Below are positions 15,789-24,348 of a stretch of DNA of 64,000 nucleotides, piece after piece. The notes under the pieces were generated by a model. That model was given only the letters and a program-made list of their open reading frames with translations. It searched no databases and had not been told where the DNA came from. The stretch covers positions 1,023,001-1,087,000 of the forward strand of contig NZ_CP012643.1 of the NCBI RefSeq assembly GCF_001310085.1, read 5' to 3'. The first letter of the stretch is position 1. Each line of letters begins with the position of its first letter. The stretch is from Rufibacter tibetensis. GTDB lineage: Bacteria; Bacteroidota; Bacteroidia; Cytophagales; Hymenobacteraceae. The position numbers and the translations under genes were made by a program.

Positions 15789-17126
15789 ATGAATAAACTT
15801 TACAAGAGATTCTCCCAGATTTACCTTTCTGTTACCAGTAGTATTGCGCTTTGGCCCTCAGTCATTGCCTTGGGTTTTCTTTTGCTCGGGTTTTTCACCC
15901 TTTACTTTGAGCGTACCTTTTCGGCCGTTTACCTGGAGAAAAACTTCTTATTTCCCCTGAACAGTGAGCCAGAGAATGCCCGCCTGGTATTGAACACTAT
16001 CGCCTCCGGCACCATCTCTTTAATGGTGTTCAGCTTCTCAATGGTGATGATTGTCTTGAGCCAGGCCACCTCCAACCTCACTCCCAGGGTAATTCCGGGC
16101 CTTATCTCAGATAAGATGAACCAGTTGGTGCTGGGAGTTTACATAGGCACCATCCTGTACACGCTCATTATTATTCTAAGCTTTAAACCTGGCGAGGATA
16201 ACAACAGTGTTCCCATGCTGGGTATCCTGGTGGCAGTGGTCCTGTCCATTATCTGTATTGGCCTCTTCGTGTTCTTTATTCACTCCATTTCCAGAGCCAT
16301 AAAACCAGATACCATCTTAACGCGCATCTACACCCAGACCAAAGACGCGCTACAAAAGGAGGTGCAGAAAACCAAAGAGAATGAAGTATTGAAAAATCAA
16401 AAAGAACCTCTACACTGGATAGAGTTGCCCAGTAAAGAAGGAGGCTACCTGCGGCAGATAGAACTGGAGGCCTTAAACAAAATAGCGAAAAGAGAAGACC
16501 TCATGATTGAGGTTCCTATTCAAATCGGGAAGTTTGTGGTGCCTGGTTTGCCTTTCCTGCGCTTAAATAAAGACCTGCAGGGGAATGACACCCTACGGGA
16601 TGAAATCCAGGATTGCTTTATCTTCTCTCTGGAGGAGGTAGTGGCCTCAAATTTTGAGAACGGTTTGCGGCAGATTAGTGAGGTGGCGGTAAAAGCCTTG
16701 AGCCCCGGCATCAATGACCCAGGCACGGCGCTTAGTGCCATTGACTTTCTCACTTTGCTTTTTCTACAGAGAATGCAAAGTATTACGGCTAACTGCCTCC
16801 TAGATGAACACCAGCAGTTGCGGATCATCAAACGCCCTACTCCTTTAAATGAACTACTATACCGCTTTCTTACCCCCATCAGGACCTATGGCACGGCAGA
16901 CGTAATGGTGGTCCGCAAGCTGCTCATGTGTCTCCAGCACCTGTTCTATGCTGACAAAGAAGCCCGGCAACATACAGCAATATTCATCAAGCAAGTGAAC
17001 GTCATCAGAGACGACGCAGATCAAAACATCAAAAACCCAGAAGACCGCCATGAAATCAATCTGGTACTGGCGGGCATTCAAGAGAATATATCCAGCCCCG
17101 AAACATGTATCAAGCTGCTACCTTAA
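15789..17126 (+). CDS. DUF2254 membrane protein
   Basis: A 445-residue predicted inner-membrane protein. Four hydrophobic helices occupy roughly the first 170 residues (IALWPSVIALGFLLLGFFTL; a second around ISLMVFSFSMVMIVLS; a third around YIGTILYTLIIIL; a fourth around VAVVLSIICIGLFVFF), followed by a large cytoplasmic domain containing GYLRQIELEAL and SPGINDPGTALSAID, both typical of DUF2254. The function of the family is not established; a channel-like role has been suggested on fold grounds only. A GTG at 15780 is in frame, but ATG 15789 is preferred. Its 3' end overlaps the next gene by 22 bases, which implies translational coupling with a glycoside hydrolase. Confidence 0.88.
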   Translation: MNKLYKRFSQIYLSVTSSIALWPSVIALGFLLLGFFTLYFERTFSAVYLEKNFLFPLNSEPENARLVLNTIASGTISLMVFSFSMVMIVLSQATSNLTPRVIPGLISDKMNQLVLGVYIGTILYTLIIILSFKPGEDNNSVPMLGILVAVVLSIICIGLFVFFIHSISRAIKPDTILTRIYTQTKDALQKEVQKTKENEVLKNQKEPLHWIELPSKEGGYLRQIELEALNKIAKREDLMIEVPIQIGKFVVPGLPFLRLNKDLQGNDTLRDEIQDCFIFSLEEVVASNFENGLRQISEVAVKALSPGINDPGTALSAIDFLTLLFLQRMQSITANCLLDEHQQLRIIKRPTPLNELLYRFLTPIRTYGTADVMVVRKLLMCLQHLFYADKEARQHTAIFIKQVNVIRDDADQNIKNPEDRHEINLVLAGIQENISSPETCIKLLP

Positions 17127-18568
17127 AACCCGCTTCCGTTTCTAAAATTTCGTCCTTACCTGCTATCCCCTCTCTGCCCTGGATACAGGTGGCCCCAGAT
17201 GCCCCGTATTTTATCACGGAAGACGGACAGCCCTGGACCCCAATAGGCCAGAACGATGCCATTACCTGGCCCGAGCTGGAAGGCTTGTTTAGAAGAAAGA
17301 ACCTACAAGCTGTAGAAGATTACCTGGCCTACCTTTCGCAGCACGGTATCACGTGCCTCCGGCTCATGCTGGAGTACGCGCAAGTGCAGCACCGCTATTT
17401 TGAGAAACCGGCGGGTACGTTTAACCCCAGAATGGTTCAGCTCTGGGATGATTTGTTTGCCCTCTGCGCCAAGTATGGCTTGCGCATTCTGCTCACACCC
17501 TATGATACCTTCTGGATGTGGATCAAGTGGAAAAACCACCCTTACAACAAAAGCCTGGGTGGCCCTTGCGCGGGGCGCGGTCAATGGCTCTTGTGCCGAG
17601 ATACCATGGAAGCTATCAAGGCCCGACTCACGTTTGTGGTGGAACGCTGGGGTGGCAGCGGTGTACTCTTTGCCTGGGATCTCTGGAACGAAATGCACCC
17701 GGCACACATGGGCAACAGCTCAGCCAATTTTTCAGCAGCAGCTACTGAGCTAAGCGAACACGTGCGTAACTTGGAATTGCGCCTCTATGGCCGTTCGCAC
17801 CCGCAGACAGTGTCCATATTCGGACCAATTCTGCACACCCACCCAGACACCGCCGATACTATTTTCCGGCACCCGTTGCTTGATTTTGCCAGCACCCACT
17901 TCTACGATGCCAAGACCATTGACTACCCCAAAAACACGGTAGACTCAGCCATTAAGGTTGGAGAACTGGTACGCGAAGCCCTGGAACACGCTCCCGAGAA
18001 CCGTCCGTTCTTTGACAGCGAACACGGTCCCATTCACCTGTTCAAAGACAAGAAGCATACTTTAGCCCCGGAGTTTGACGATGAATATTTCCGGCACATC
18101 CAGTGGGCGCACCTGGCCTCTGGTGCAGCTGGGGGTGGGATGCGCTGGCCCAACCGTCATCCGCACACCTTAACCCCAGGCATGCGCGTGGCCCAGAAGA
18201 ACATGACTGGGTTTCTGGAGCTGATCGACTGGTCAACATTCAAGCGGAAGAACCTGAACCAGGAAATTAAGGTCTCGCAGCCCTCCTTCTCCGTTTTTGG
18301 CTGCGCCGATGGACAGCAAGCAGTGGTGTGGCTCTTACGCAAAGACGCGCTTTACCAACGCAAACGCCTCATGAACCCTACTGCAACTCCTCTCTCTGTA
18401 GAAGTACAGGTCCCCGGCATACAGGACGGCCGCTACCAGATTACCACCTGGAACACGTTAGAAGGCAATATGCGGGAGCAGTTTGAGATAGAAGTACAGA
18501 ATGGCAGTTGCAGCTTTACTGTGCCGGAAGTACGCACTGATGTAGCGATAGCGGTGGTAAAGAAATGA
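17105..18568 (+). CDS. Clan GH-A glycoside hydrolase (GH5/mannanase-like)
   Basis: A 487-residue TIM-barrel hydrolase without a signal peptide. The acid/base is expected at Glu196 in WDLWNEMHP (end of strand 4) and the nucleophile at Glu306 in FFDSEHGP (end of strand 7), the normal GH-A spacing. The N-terminus reads FITEDGQPWTPIGQND, the usual first-strand region of GH5-like enzymes, and CLRLMLEY follows. The C-terminal hundred residues look like a small beta-sandwich (AVVWLLRKDAL, GRYQITTWNTLEG). The start codon lies inside the DUF2254 gene. It would hydrolyse beta-linked glycans; lack of a signal peptide suggests a cytoplasmic role, perhaps on an intracellular glycoside made by this locus. 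Confidence 0.88.
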   Translation: MYQAATLKPASVSKISSLPAIPSLPWIQVAPDAPYFITEDGQPWTPIGQNDAITWPELEGLFRRKNLQAVEDYLAYLSQHGITCLRLMLEYAQVQHRYFEKPAGTFNPRMVQLWDDLFALCAKYGLRILLTPYDTFWMWIKWKNHPYNKSLGGPCAGRGQWLLCRDTMEAIKARLTFVVERWGGSGVLFAWDLWNEMHPAHMGNSSANFSAAATELSEHVRNLELRLYGRSHPQTVSIFGPILHTHPDTADTIFRHPLLDFASTHFYDAKTIDYPKNTVDSAIKVGELVREALEHAPENRPFFDSEHGPIHLFKDKKHTLAPEFDDEYFRHIQWAHLASGAAGGGMRWPNRHPHTLTPGMRVAQKNMTGFLELIDWSTFKRKNLNQEIKVSQPSFSVFGCADGQQAVVWLLRKDALYQRKRLMNPTATPLSVEVQVPGIQDGRYQITTWNTLEGNMREQFEIEVQNGSCSFTVPEVRTDVAIAVVKK

Positions 18569-18659
18569 TTCTCCCCTTGAGGGAAGAATCTGCGTTTTGC
18601 AGCGCTATTTTGTAGCAATAAATTACCTGAGTTGTTCAGCAGGAGTATTCACCCCCCTA

Positions 18660-18675
18660 CCCCCTTCAAAGGGGG
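18660..18675. terminator. Short GC-rich hairpin between convergent genes
   Basis: CCCCCTT (18660-18666) pairs with AAGGGGG (18669-18675). It sits in the 130-base gap between the convergent glycoside hydrolase and the small protein gene, so it may terminate both. Confidence 0.5.
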
Positions 18676-18698
18676 ACGGAATGCGTGTTATATGTGAC

Positions 18699-18983
18699 TC
18701 ACAAAAACGCCTGAACCAACTGTTCCCACTCTTCCTGCAACGTGCTGGTTGGCCTTGTTTTGCCGGCGCGTCTGTACCAATAGTCTGCGTTCCAGAGGTC
18801 GCCTTCTTTTCGGTGGAAGTAGGCGTGAATCCAAGCGGCGTTATGGTCAGGGAGGTCCTGGATGAGTTCATGTCCTTTTCCCCAGTTTCCGTGGGCATCA
18901 TACCACAGGGCTTGTAGGTAAACAGAGGCATCTGCTGGAGGTGTAGCGGCAGAAACGCTTTGCTGGAAAGCTGCAAAATCCAT
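18699..18983 (-). CDS. Small conserved hypothetical protein, Trp-rich
   Basis: A 94-residue soluble protein I cannot name. It is unusually rich in tryptophan and histidine, with ADASVYLQALWYDAHGNWGKGHELIQDL and then DLWNADYWYRRAGK, which reads like one and a half helical hairpin repeats of the TPR kind (small residue at the turn, paired helices). Composition and codon use match the surrounding genes, and its start and stop are clean, so I regard it as a real gene rather than a shadow. It lies downstream of and on the same strand as inositol-phosphate synthase, but 147 bases away with a hairpin in between. Confidence 0.75.
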   Translation of the reverse strand: MDFAAFQQSVSAATPPADASVYLQALWYDAHGNWGKGHELIQDLPDHNAAWIHAYFHRKEGDLWNADYWYRRAGKTRPTSTLQEEWEQLVQAFL

Positions 18984-19056
18984 AGAATTTCTTAAAACAG
19001 GTTAATGGAATATTAGGCTGTTTTGGCAGGAAGCGGCTGACTGCTCCTGAAAGCAG

Positions 19057-19110
19057 ACGTCCCTTGTTTCTAAGCTGAATGTAGGAAATCAACTTAAAAA
19101 CAAAGGACGT
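19057..19110. other. Imperfect hairpin downstream of inositol-phosphate synthase
   Basis: ACGTCC..TTGTTT.TAAG.TGA (19057-19078) pairs, with a few mismatches, with 19089-19110. The T-run follows on the + side, so as a terminator it would act best on + transcripts although the nearest upstream gene is on the minus strand. Confidence 0.45.
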
Positions 19111-19130
19111 TTTTTATGCAACTGGTACTG

Positions 19131-20456
19131 TTACATGGTCTCTATCAAGTCCTGGTAGTAATCCATGCCCAGGTGCGTGATCAGGTCTTCGCCCATCATG
19201 TGACGTAGGGTGTTTTGCAGTTTGATCAACTGCTTGAAGATGTCGTGCTCTGGGTTGAGACCTTCGGCGGTTTGCGGAGACTTGAAGTAGAACGACAGCC
19301 ACTCCTGAATACCAGACATTCCGGCTCTCTTTGCCAGGTCACCAAACAAGGCCAGATCTAATACCAGCGGGGCTGCTAAGATAGAGTCACGGCACAAGAA
19401 GTTGATCTTGATCTGCATCTGGTAGCCCAACCACCCGAAGATGTCAATGTTATCCCAGCTTTCTTTGTTGTCACCGTGCGGAGGGTAATAGTTGATGCGT
19501 ACTTTATGGTAGATGTCGCCATATAATTCTGGGTTCATCTCGGGCTGCAGAATGTCTTCCAAGACGCTCAGTTTAGAGACTTCTTTGGTTTTGAAGTTGT
19601 CTGGGTCATCCAGCACCAGACCGTCGCGGTTACCCAAGATATTGGAGGAAAACCAGCCTTTCACGCCCAGGGCTCTGGCTTGCAGACCAGGGGCCAGAAT
19701 GGTTTTCATCAGGGTTTGACCCGTCTTGAAATCTTTGCCCCCAATTGGAGTTTCAGTTTGTCTAGCCAATTCCAGGAGGGCCGGAATATCACAGGTTAAG
19801 TTGGGGGCTCCATTCATGAACGGCACGCCCAACTTAATGGCCGCGTAGGCATAAATCATAGATGGCGCAATTGCCGGATTATTGTTTTGCAAGCCTTCCT
19901 CAAACGCAGCAAGGGTTTCGTGCACGGCAGAGGACTCAATGTATTTCTCAGTAGAACCGCACCACACCATCACCAGGCGGGCACAGTCATTGGCTTCCTT
20001 GAAGTTCTCAATGTCATCCATCAGAGCCTTGGCCAGATCAGCTTTGGTAGCGGCCTCTTTGATGTGGTCACCGTCCAGGTTGGCGATGTATGCCTTGTCA
20101 AATACCGCTTTCATGGGCTTGATGGCTTCCAATTCGGCTTTCACGGCGTGCAGCATCATCGGCTCAATCACCTTGGCTTTCATGGCCGCTTCAAACACGT
20201 TGTCTGAGTACACATCCCATCCGCCGAAGACAATATCATTCAGGTGGGCAAGCGGAACAAAGTCTTTGATTTTAGGATGGCGGTTCTCGGTACGCTTTCC
20301 TAACCGGATGTTGCCCATCTGGGTTAAGGAACCAACCGGCTGCGCCAGCTCTTTTTTAACGGCTTCTACCCCGGCAATCAGCGTGGTAGCGACCGCGCCT
20401 AGTCCAGGCATCAACAAACCTAATTTTCCTTCTGCTTTTTGTACGACATTATGCAT
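19131..20456 (-). CDS. ino1: myo-Inositol-1(3)-phosphate synthase
   Basis: A 441-residue NAD-dependent enzyme that converts glucose 6-phosphate to inositol 3-phosphate. The start of the Rossmann fold reads GLLMPGLGAVATTLIAGVEA; downstream are NLDGDHIKEAATK, the strongly conserved TPIGGKDFKTGQT (usually GDDFKSGQT) and SSNILGNRDGLVLDD (usually NHLGNNDG), with catalytic lysines KDFK and the later KVRINYYPP stretch. The frame is open 38 codons further upstream, but those codons lack family similarity and the ATG at 20456 starts right at the conserved N-terminus. It is a single gene here. Inositol phosphate feeds inositol lipids, inositol glycosides or compatible solutes; its presence inside a glycosyltransferase locus suggests an inositol-containing product, which is inference. 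Confidence 0.95.
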   Translation of the reverse strand: MHNVVQKAEGKLGLLMPGLGAVATTLIAGVEAVKKELAQPVGSLTQMGNIRLGKRTENRHPKIKDFVPLAHLNDIVFGGWDVYSDNVFEAAMKAKVIEPMMLHAVKAELEAIKPMKAVFDKAYIANLDGDHIKEAATKADLAKALMDDIENFKEANDCARLVMVWCGSTEKYIESSAVHETLAAFEEGLQNNNPAIAPSMIYAYAAIKLGVPFMNGAPNLTCDIPALLELARQTETPIGGKDFKTGQTLMKTILAPGLQARALGVKGWFSSNILGNRDGLVLDDPDNFKTKEVSKLSVLEDILQPEMNPELYGDIYHKVRINYYPPHGDNKESWDNIDIFGWLGYQMQIKINFLCRDSILAAPLVLDLALFGDLAKRAGMSGIQEWLSFYFKSPQTAEGLNPEHDIFKQLIKLQNTLRHMMGEDLITHLGMDYYQDLIETM

Positions 20457-20703
20457 GTAACACGAGTTTATGGGTGGGGAATGATGATTGTTTTTCTCAG
20501 TAATGAATCCTAAGAAAGGTTTTAGTAAATAGGTAACAGGTAAGAAGAAGGCTTTCAATGGCAGGCTCAACTGTAAAGCAAAACCATCAGAATACCTTTG
20601 TTTTAGGGCTTCTTTTCATAAAATGGTCGTAAAATCCGGGATTTACAACCTTCTTGAAAGCTTCTACTCACCTCAGGTAAACCGCATTACTCTTTTTTTG
20701 CGC

Positions 20704-21306
20704 CTAAGGTTGTAATTCGCCAGTGTCATTTATTAGAAGAATCCGAGCCGTTTCTTCGTATACTTCAATTATGCTCACGCTGGCCGGACTGATCTCCAGG
20801 CGCTGAAACATATCCAGCGGAATGCCGGCGTAATAAGCCACGGCCGCTTTAATCAAATCTGAGTGGCTCACCACGGCCACGGTTTCGTGCGGATGTTTGG
20901 CGCACAGTTTCTGTAAACCGGCCATAAAACGGGCCTGCGCCTCCAGCATCATCTCACCACCCGGGATGCGGGTGAAGCTTCTGAAGGTGTTAAAGCGTTG
21001 GAATTCTGCGTTGCCGGACAACTCTTCGAAGACAAGATTCGTCCAGTCGCCAAAGTTTAACTCTAGAAAAGCCTCGTCTATGCTGGTCTGGAGCCCTTGC
21101 GCCTGAGCCAGAAAGTCGGCGGTTTGCCTGGTTCGCTCCAGTGGGCTACTGTATATAGCGGAGATAGGCAGATGGGAAAGCCGCTGGGCCAATTGCCGGG
21201 CCTGAGCTTCTCCTTCTTCGTTTAAAAGGACACCCGGCGTACGGCCAGAAAGACGCTTGCCCACCGAGTTGGTAGTAGCGTGACGGATCAGTAAAAGTTT
21301 GGTCAT
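20704..21306 (-). CDS. Histidine phosphatase family protein
   Basis: A 200-residue phosphohydrolase of the phosphoglycerate-mutase-like branch. The phospho-acceptor motif LLIRHATT is at residues 4-11, followed by LSGRTPGVLLNEEG, the second motif IYSSPLERTRQTA and the distal catalytic histidine in VVSHSDLIKAA. TGA-type family members such as CobC, GpmB and others hydrolyse small phosphate esters; specificity cannot be read. The ATG at 21306 begins three residues before the first strand; an in-frame extension to 21351 has no family support. It is upstream of and on the same strand as inositol-phosphate synthase, separated by 247 bases, so it could dephosphorylate that enzyme's product, but no experiment or close context proves it. 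Confidence 0.9.
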   Translation of the reverse strand: MTKLLLIRHATTNSVGKRLSGRTPGVLLNEEGEAQARQLAQRLSHLPISAIYSSPLERTRQTADFLAQAQGLQTSIDEAFLELNFGDWTNLVFEELSGNAEFQRFNTFRSFTRIPGGEMMLEAQARFMAGLQKLCAKHPHETVAVVSHSDLIKAAVAYYAGIPLDMFQRLEISPASVSIIEVYEETARILLINDTGELQP

Positions 21307-21533
21307 GAAGCTGATTTGTAGACACAGGTGTTTTCTTCCTGTTTTAAGCAAAGTAGCACTAAAAGAGAGAATGCCGTGTCTTTAAACGGCTCAGGGGTAA
21401 AACCGTTCTGCTGTTATGATTTTGCCAATAAGTAGCCTCTGCTTGGCCTTTCCGGTTATCTCGCTAGTAAAATGACCTTATTAATGATTTTAGAGGATCT
21501 ATATATAACCTAAACTAAAAATCAGCCGTTCGC

Positions 21534-22745
21534 ATGAATCAGCAGGACACCTGCTTTCAGCATTATCCCCTCTTCTGGCTACTCCTTCAACTAAGGCACT
21601 GGGCAGAAGCACAACACAAACTCAGAAAAGCATTGGAGAATACGAGAAACAAACCTGTTTTAAAGATTGGAGTCTTAACCTTTCACCGCTGTATCAATTA
21701 TGGAAGCTACTGGCAGGCGCGCTGTCTGGCCGAGGGTTTACAAGCGCGCGGCCATGAGGCCGTGATCCTGGACCACGACTCACGCCGGGTGAACCTGGTA
21801 GAATGGAAATGCGCGTTTCAGCCGGTATTGCCAACGCCGGTTCCAGCCTCAGACCGTCCGCTGTACCGCACGAAAATCCGGAAGTTTTTTGACGTGTTTG
21901 ACACCTTGCCGCTTTCGCCCCGTTTTGAGCTGGACAACCCAGAAGAGATGGAGGAATACGATGTGGTAGTGGTGGGCAGCGATGAAGTCTGGAACATGTC
22001 GCACCCGTGGTACGGCCGTTGCCCCATTTTTTACGGCGATGGCGTGAAAGCGCAACACCTCATTTCGTACGCAGCCAGTTTCGGAAATTATGACGCCTCC
22101 TGGGGTCTGGAGCAAGACTGGGCCGAGAAACTTCGGAACAACTTTGACGCTATCTCGGTACGCGATGCTAACTCACAGACCATTATCCAGAACGCCCTCG
22201 GGTTTGAGCCCGAAATGGTGCTGGACCCCTGTCTGCAGTTCCCCATCACGCCTGATGAAAGAGACCATGAAATCCTGAATAGACGGTACGTAGCCGTATA
22301 CGGCCATAACTTCACTGAGTCTTTCGCCCGCGAAATCCGGCAGTACGCTGACAGCCAGAACCTGCCGCTCATCAGCTTCGGATACCGCAACGACTGGGCC
22401 GACGAGCAATGGATCACCACCGATCCGCATGATTTTGCGCATTTCATGGCTAAAGCCGAGGCGGTGGCTACCAACTTCTTCCACGGTTGCGTGTTTGCCT
22501 TACGCAACGCCAAGCCGTTTGTGTGTGAGTCCTCGCCGTACCGGAGGCATAAACTGCAAGGCCTAATGGCCAAGATTGGCGGCGAGAAACATTTGCTTCC
22601 GGAAGGCACGCCTTCCACAATTTACAAAACCCTGTTAAGCGAAACATTGAACCCGGGTATCCTGCAGAAGATTGACCAGTTGCGCCAAACTTCCAACGCG
22701 TACCTTGACCGGGCCCTGGTGTTAACTCAAGTGCAAGCAGTATGA
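21534..22745 (+). CDS. Polysaccharide pyruvyl transferase family protein
   Basis: A 403-residue enzyme of the CsaB/PS_pyruv_trans family, which transfers pyruvate from phosphoenolpyruvate to form a ketal on a sugar. Family marks are the N-terminal KIGVLTFHRCINYGSYWQA, VVVGSDEVWNM in the middle, YAASFGNYD, SVRDANSQTI, DPCLQFP and near the end ATNFFHGCVFALRNAKPFV. The first 40 residues before LKIGVL are not conserved and could reflect a later start. The stop overlaps the start of the FrhB-type gene (ATGA), so the two form a coupled pair; this pairing is common in polysaccharide loci. It would add a negatively charged pyruvate to the locus product. Confidence 0.9.
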   Translation: MNQQDTCFQHYPLFWLLLQLRHWAEAQHKLRKALENTRNKPVLKIGVLTFHRCINYGSYWQARCLAEGLQARGHEAVILDHDSRRVNLVEWKCAFQPVLPTPVPASDRPLYRTKIRKFFDVFDTLPLSPRFELDNPEEMEEYDVVVVGSDEVWNMSHPWYGRCPIFYGDGVKAQHLISYAASFGNYDASWGLEQDWAEKLRNNFDAISVRDANSQTIIQNALGFEPEMVLDPCLQFPITPDERDHEILNRRYVAVYGHNFTESFAREIRQYADSQNLPLISFGYRNDWADEQWITTDPHDFAHFMAKAEAVATNFFHGCVFALRNAKPFVCESSPYRRHKLQGLMAKIGGEKHLLPEGTPSTIYKTLLSETLNPGILQKIDQLRQTSNAYLDRALVLTQVQAV

Positions 22746-24130
22746 AGGAATTGGTAAGCCCCCGTGATATTGTTACATCTGGTTTGTGCATTGGCTGCGG
22801 CAGTTGCGTGGCCCAGGCCAATCGGCCAGACACCCGCATGGACTTTGACGGGTATGGACAGCTGAAGCCGAAGGGAGACCCGCAGTGGTTTAAAACCAAA
22901 TCGGAAAGCTTTTCCAGAACCTGCCCGTTCTCGCCCAAAGCCAAGAATGAAGACTATTTAGCCGCGAACCTCTACCCTACTGCCCCGGTGGTGGATGCTG
23001 CGCTGGGAAGGTTCCAAACCGCTTACGTAGGCCACGTAGCCGAAGAAGACTTCCGGATGCAGGGCAGCTCCGGCGGCATGGTTACCTGGGTAGCCACCGA
23101 GCTGATGCGCCAAGGGTTGATTGACGGCGTGGCCCACGTCATTGCCACGGAAGACCCGCAGGAAGACGGCCGTTTTTTCAAGTACCGCATCGCGCGTACC
23201 GAGGCCGAGATCCGCGAGGGAGCTAAGTCGCGGTACTACCCTATTGAGCTGTCAGAGGTGCTCTCATTGGTGAAAGAGGTACCCGGCCGCTATGCCGTGG
23301 TGGGGATTCCGTGCTTTATCAAGGCCGTGCAGTTGCTGCGCGAAGAAGACCCCATCATCCGGGAACGCATTCAGTACACCCTCGGGCTTTTCTGCGGACA
23401 CATGAAGAGCGCCCGCTTTGTGGAAAGCTTTGCCTGGCAGCTGAACGTGCCGGTAGACCAGGTAGATAAGGTAGATTACCGCCAGAAAGACCCTAGCCGC
23501 CCAGCCAACTGGTACACCGCCAAACTTACCCTAAAAGACGGCCAAATTGTGAACCGTGACTGGTGGCACCTCGCGGACGGTGATTGGGGCGCCGGTTTCT
23601 ACATGAACTCGGCCTGCAACTACTGCGATGACGTAGTGGCGGAGACGTCAGATATCTCCTTCGGCGATGCCTGGGTAGAGCCGTATTCCTCTGATGGGCG
23701 CGGCACCAATGTGGTGGTGGTCCGTTCGCCTTTGGTAGACAAACTGGTGGCCAATGCCATCCAGGAAGGTAGGCTGCAATTAGAGACCGTAGATGCCAAA
23801 TTTATAGAGCAAACGCAGGCCGCCGGTTTTCGCCAACGCCGCGAAGGGTTGGCCTACCGCCTGACCTGGAGCCGTAGCGGCGTCACACCCTGCAAACGCG
23901 TTACCCCTGATGACAAAACCCCTACCCGCCAGCGCAAACTCATCTACCGGATGCGTTATCATATCTCGGCGGGCAGCCACAAGATGGCTAAACTAGCGCA
24001 CCAATTAAATGCGCCCAAACTGTACATCAACTGGGCCCGCATTGCGCTCGCCTCTTACCATGGATTTGCCTACCATCAAGGCAATTTTACTGAGATCAAG
24101 AATCGGTATAAACAGCTAAAAGGCCAATAA
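22742..24130 (+). CDS. Coenzyme F420 hydrogenase/dehydrogenase beta-subunit family (FrhB-type) protein
   Basis: A 462-residue iron-sulfur flavoprotein-like protein. It opens with the cysteine motif GLCIGCGSC (residues about 15-23), a shortened ferredoxin-type cluster site, plus CPF some 45 residues later. The FrhB C-terminal domain shows GSSGGMVTWVATEL, VGIPCFIKAVQLLR, LFCGHMKSARFV and NYCDDVVAETSDISFGDAW. Bacteroidota do not generally make F420; members in polysaccharide loci next to pyruvyl transferases are of unknown reaction, possibly a flavin-dependent reduction of a sugar intermediate. The start overlaps the pyruvyl transferase stop by four bases. The last four codons and the stop lie inside a perfect hairpin. 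Confidence 0.88.
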   Translation: MKELVSPRDIVTSGLCIGCGSCVAQANRPDTRMDFDGYGQLKPKGDPQWFKTKSESFSRTCPFSPKAKNEDYLAANLYPTAPVVDAALGRFQTAYVGHVAEEDFRMQGSSGGMVTWVATELMRQGLIDGVAHVIATEDPQEDGRFFKYRIARTEAEIREGAKSRYYPIELSEVLSLVKEVPGRYAVVGIPCFIKAVQLLREEDPIIRERIQYTLGLFCGHMKSARFVESFAWQLNVPVDQVDKVDYRQKDPSRPANWYTAKLTLKDGQIVNRDWWHLADGDWGAGFYMNSACNYCDDVVAETSDISFGDAWVEPYSSDGRGTNVVVVRSPLVDKLVANAIQEGRLQLETVDAKFIEQTQAAGFRQRREGLAYRLTWSRSGVTPCKRVTPDDKTPTRQRKLIYRMRYHISAGSHKMAKLAHQLNAPKLYINWARIALASYHGFAYHQGNFTEIKNRYKQLKGQ

Positions 24131-24171
24131 AAAAGCGGAGGGAAAACCCTCCGCTTTTTTATTGGCCTTTT
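24118..24171 (+). terminator. Terminator hairpin, 25-bp stem that includes the FrhB stop codon
   Basis: 24118-24142 pairs perfectly with 24147-24171 around an AAAA loop, with a GC core GCGGAGGG and a T-run. The TAA at 24128-24130 and the preceding codons are part of the left arm. Confidence 0.9.
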
Positions 24172-24255
24172 GCAAAAATGGGTTTAAAACAAAGGAGCTC
24201 TTCCTATTAAGGAGAGCATCATTCTTCTTTTATTGAATGCCCCTCCTCTCCCTTC

Positions 24256-24348
24256 TTGTCATCTTGGAAAGATCTTATGGGCGAACAGTAGTGGCGCGCT
24301 TAGTTAAGGCCATTCTAGTTCTCTCACAAGGTCCTTTCAAGATGATAA
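24256..24348. repeat. About 90-bp inverted repeat family, copy 3, running into the GT9 gene
   Basis: Starts TTGTCATCTTGGAAAGATCT and ends CCTTTCAAGATGATAA; it is the reverse-oriented relative of the copies at 7166-7256 and 12081-12170. Its last 12 bases encode the final residues and stop codon of the minus-strand GT9 gene. Confidence 0.75.

Noticed and set aside
20457-20570. 38-residue N-terminal extension of inositol-phosphate synthase
   Set aside because: The extra residues have no family resemblance and the conserved N-terminus starts at ATG 20456.
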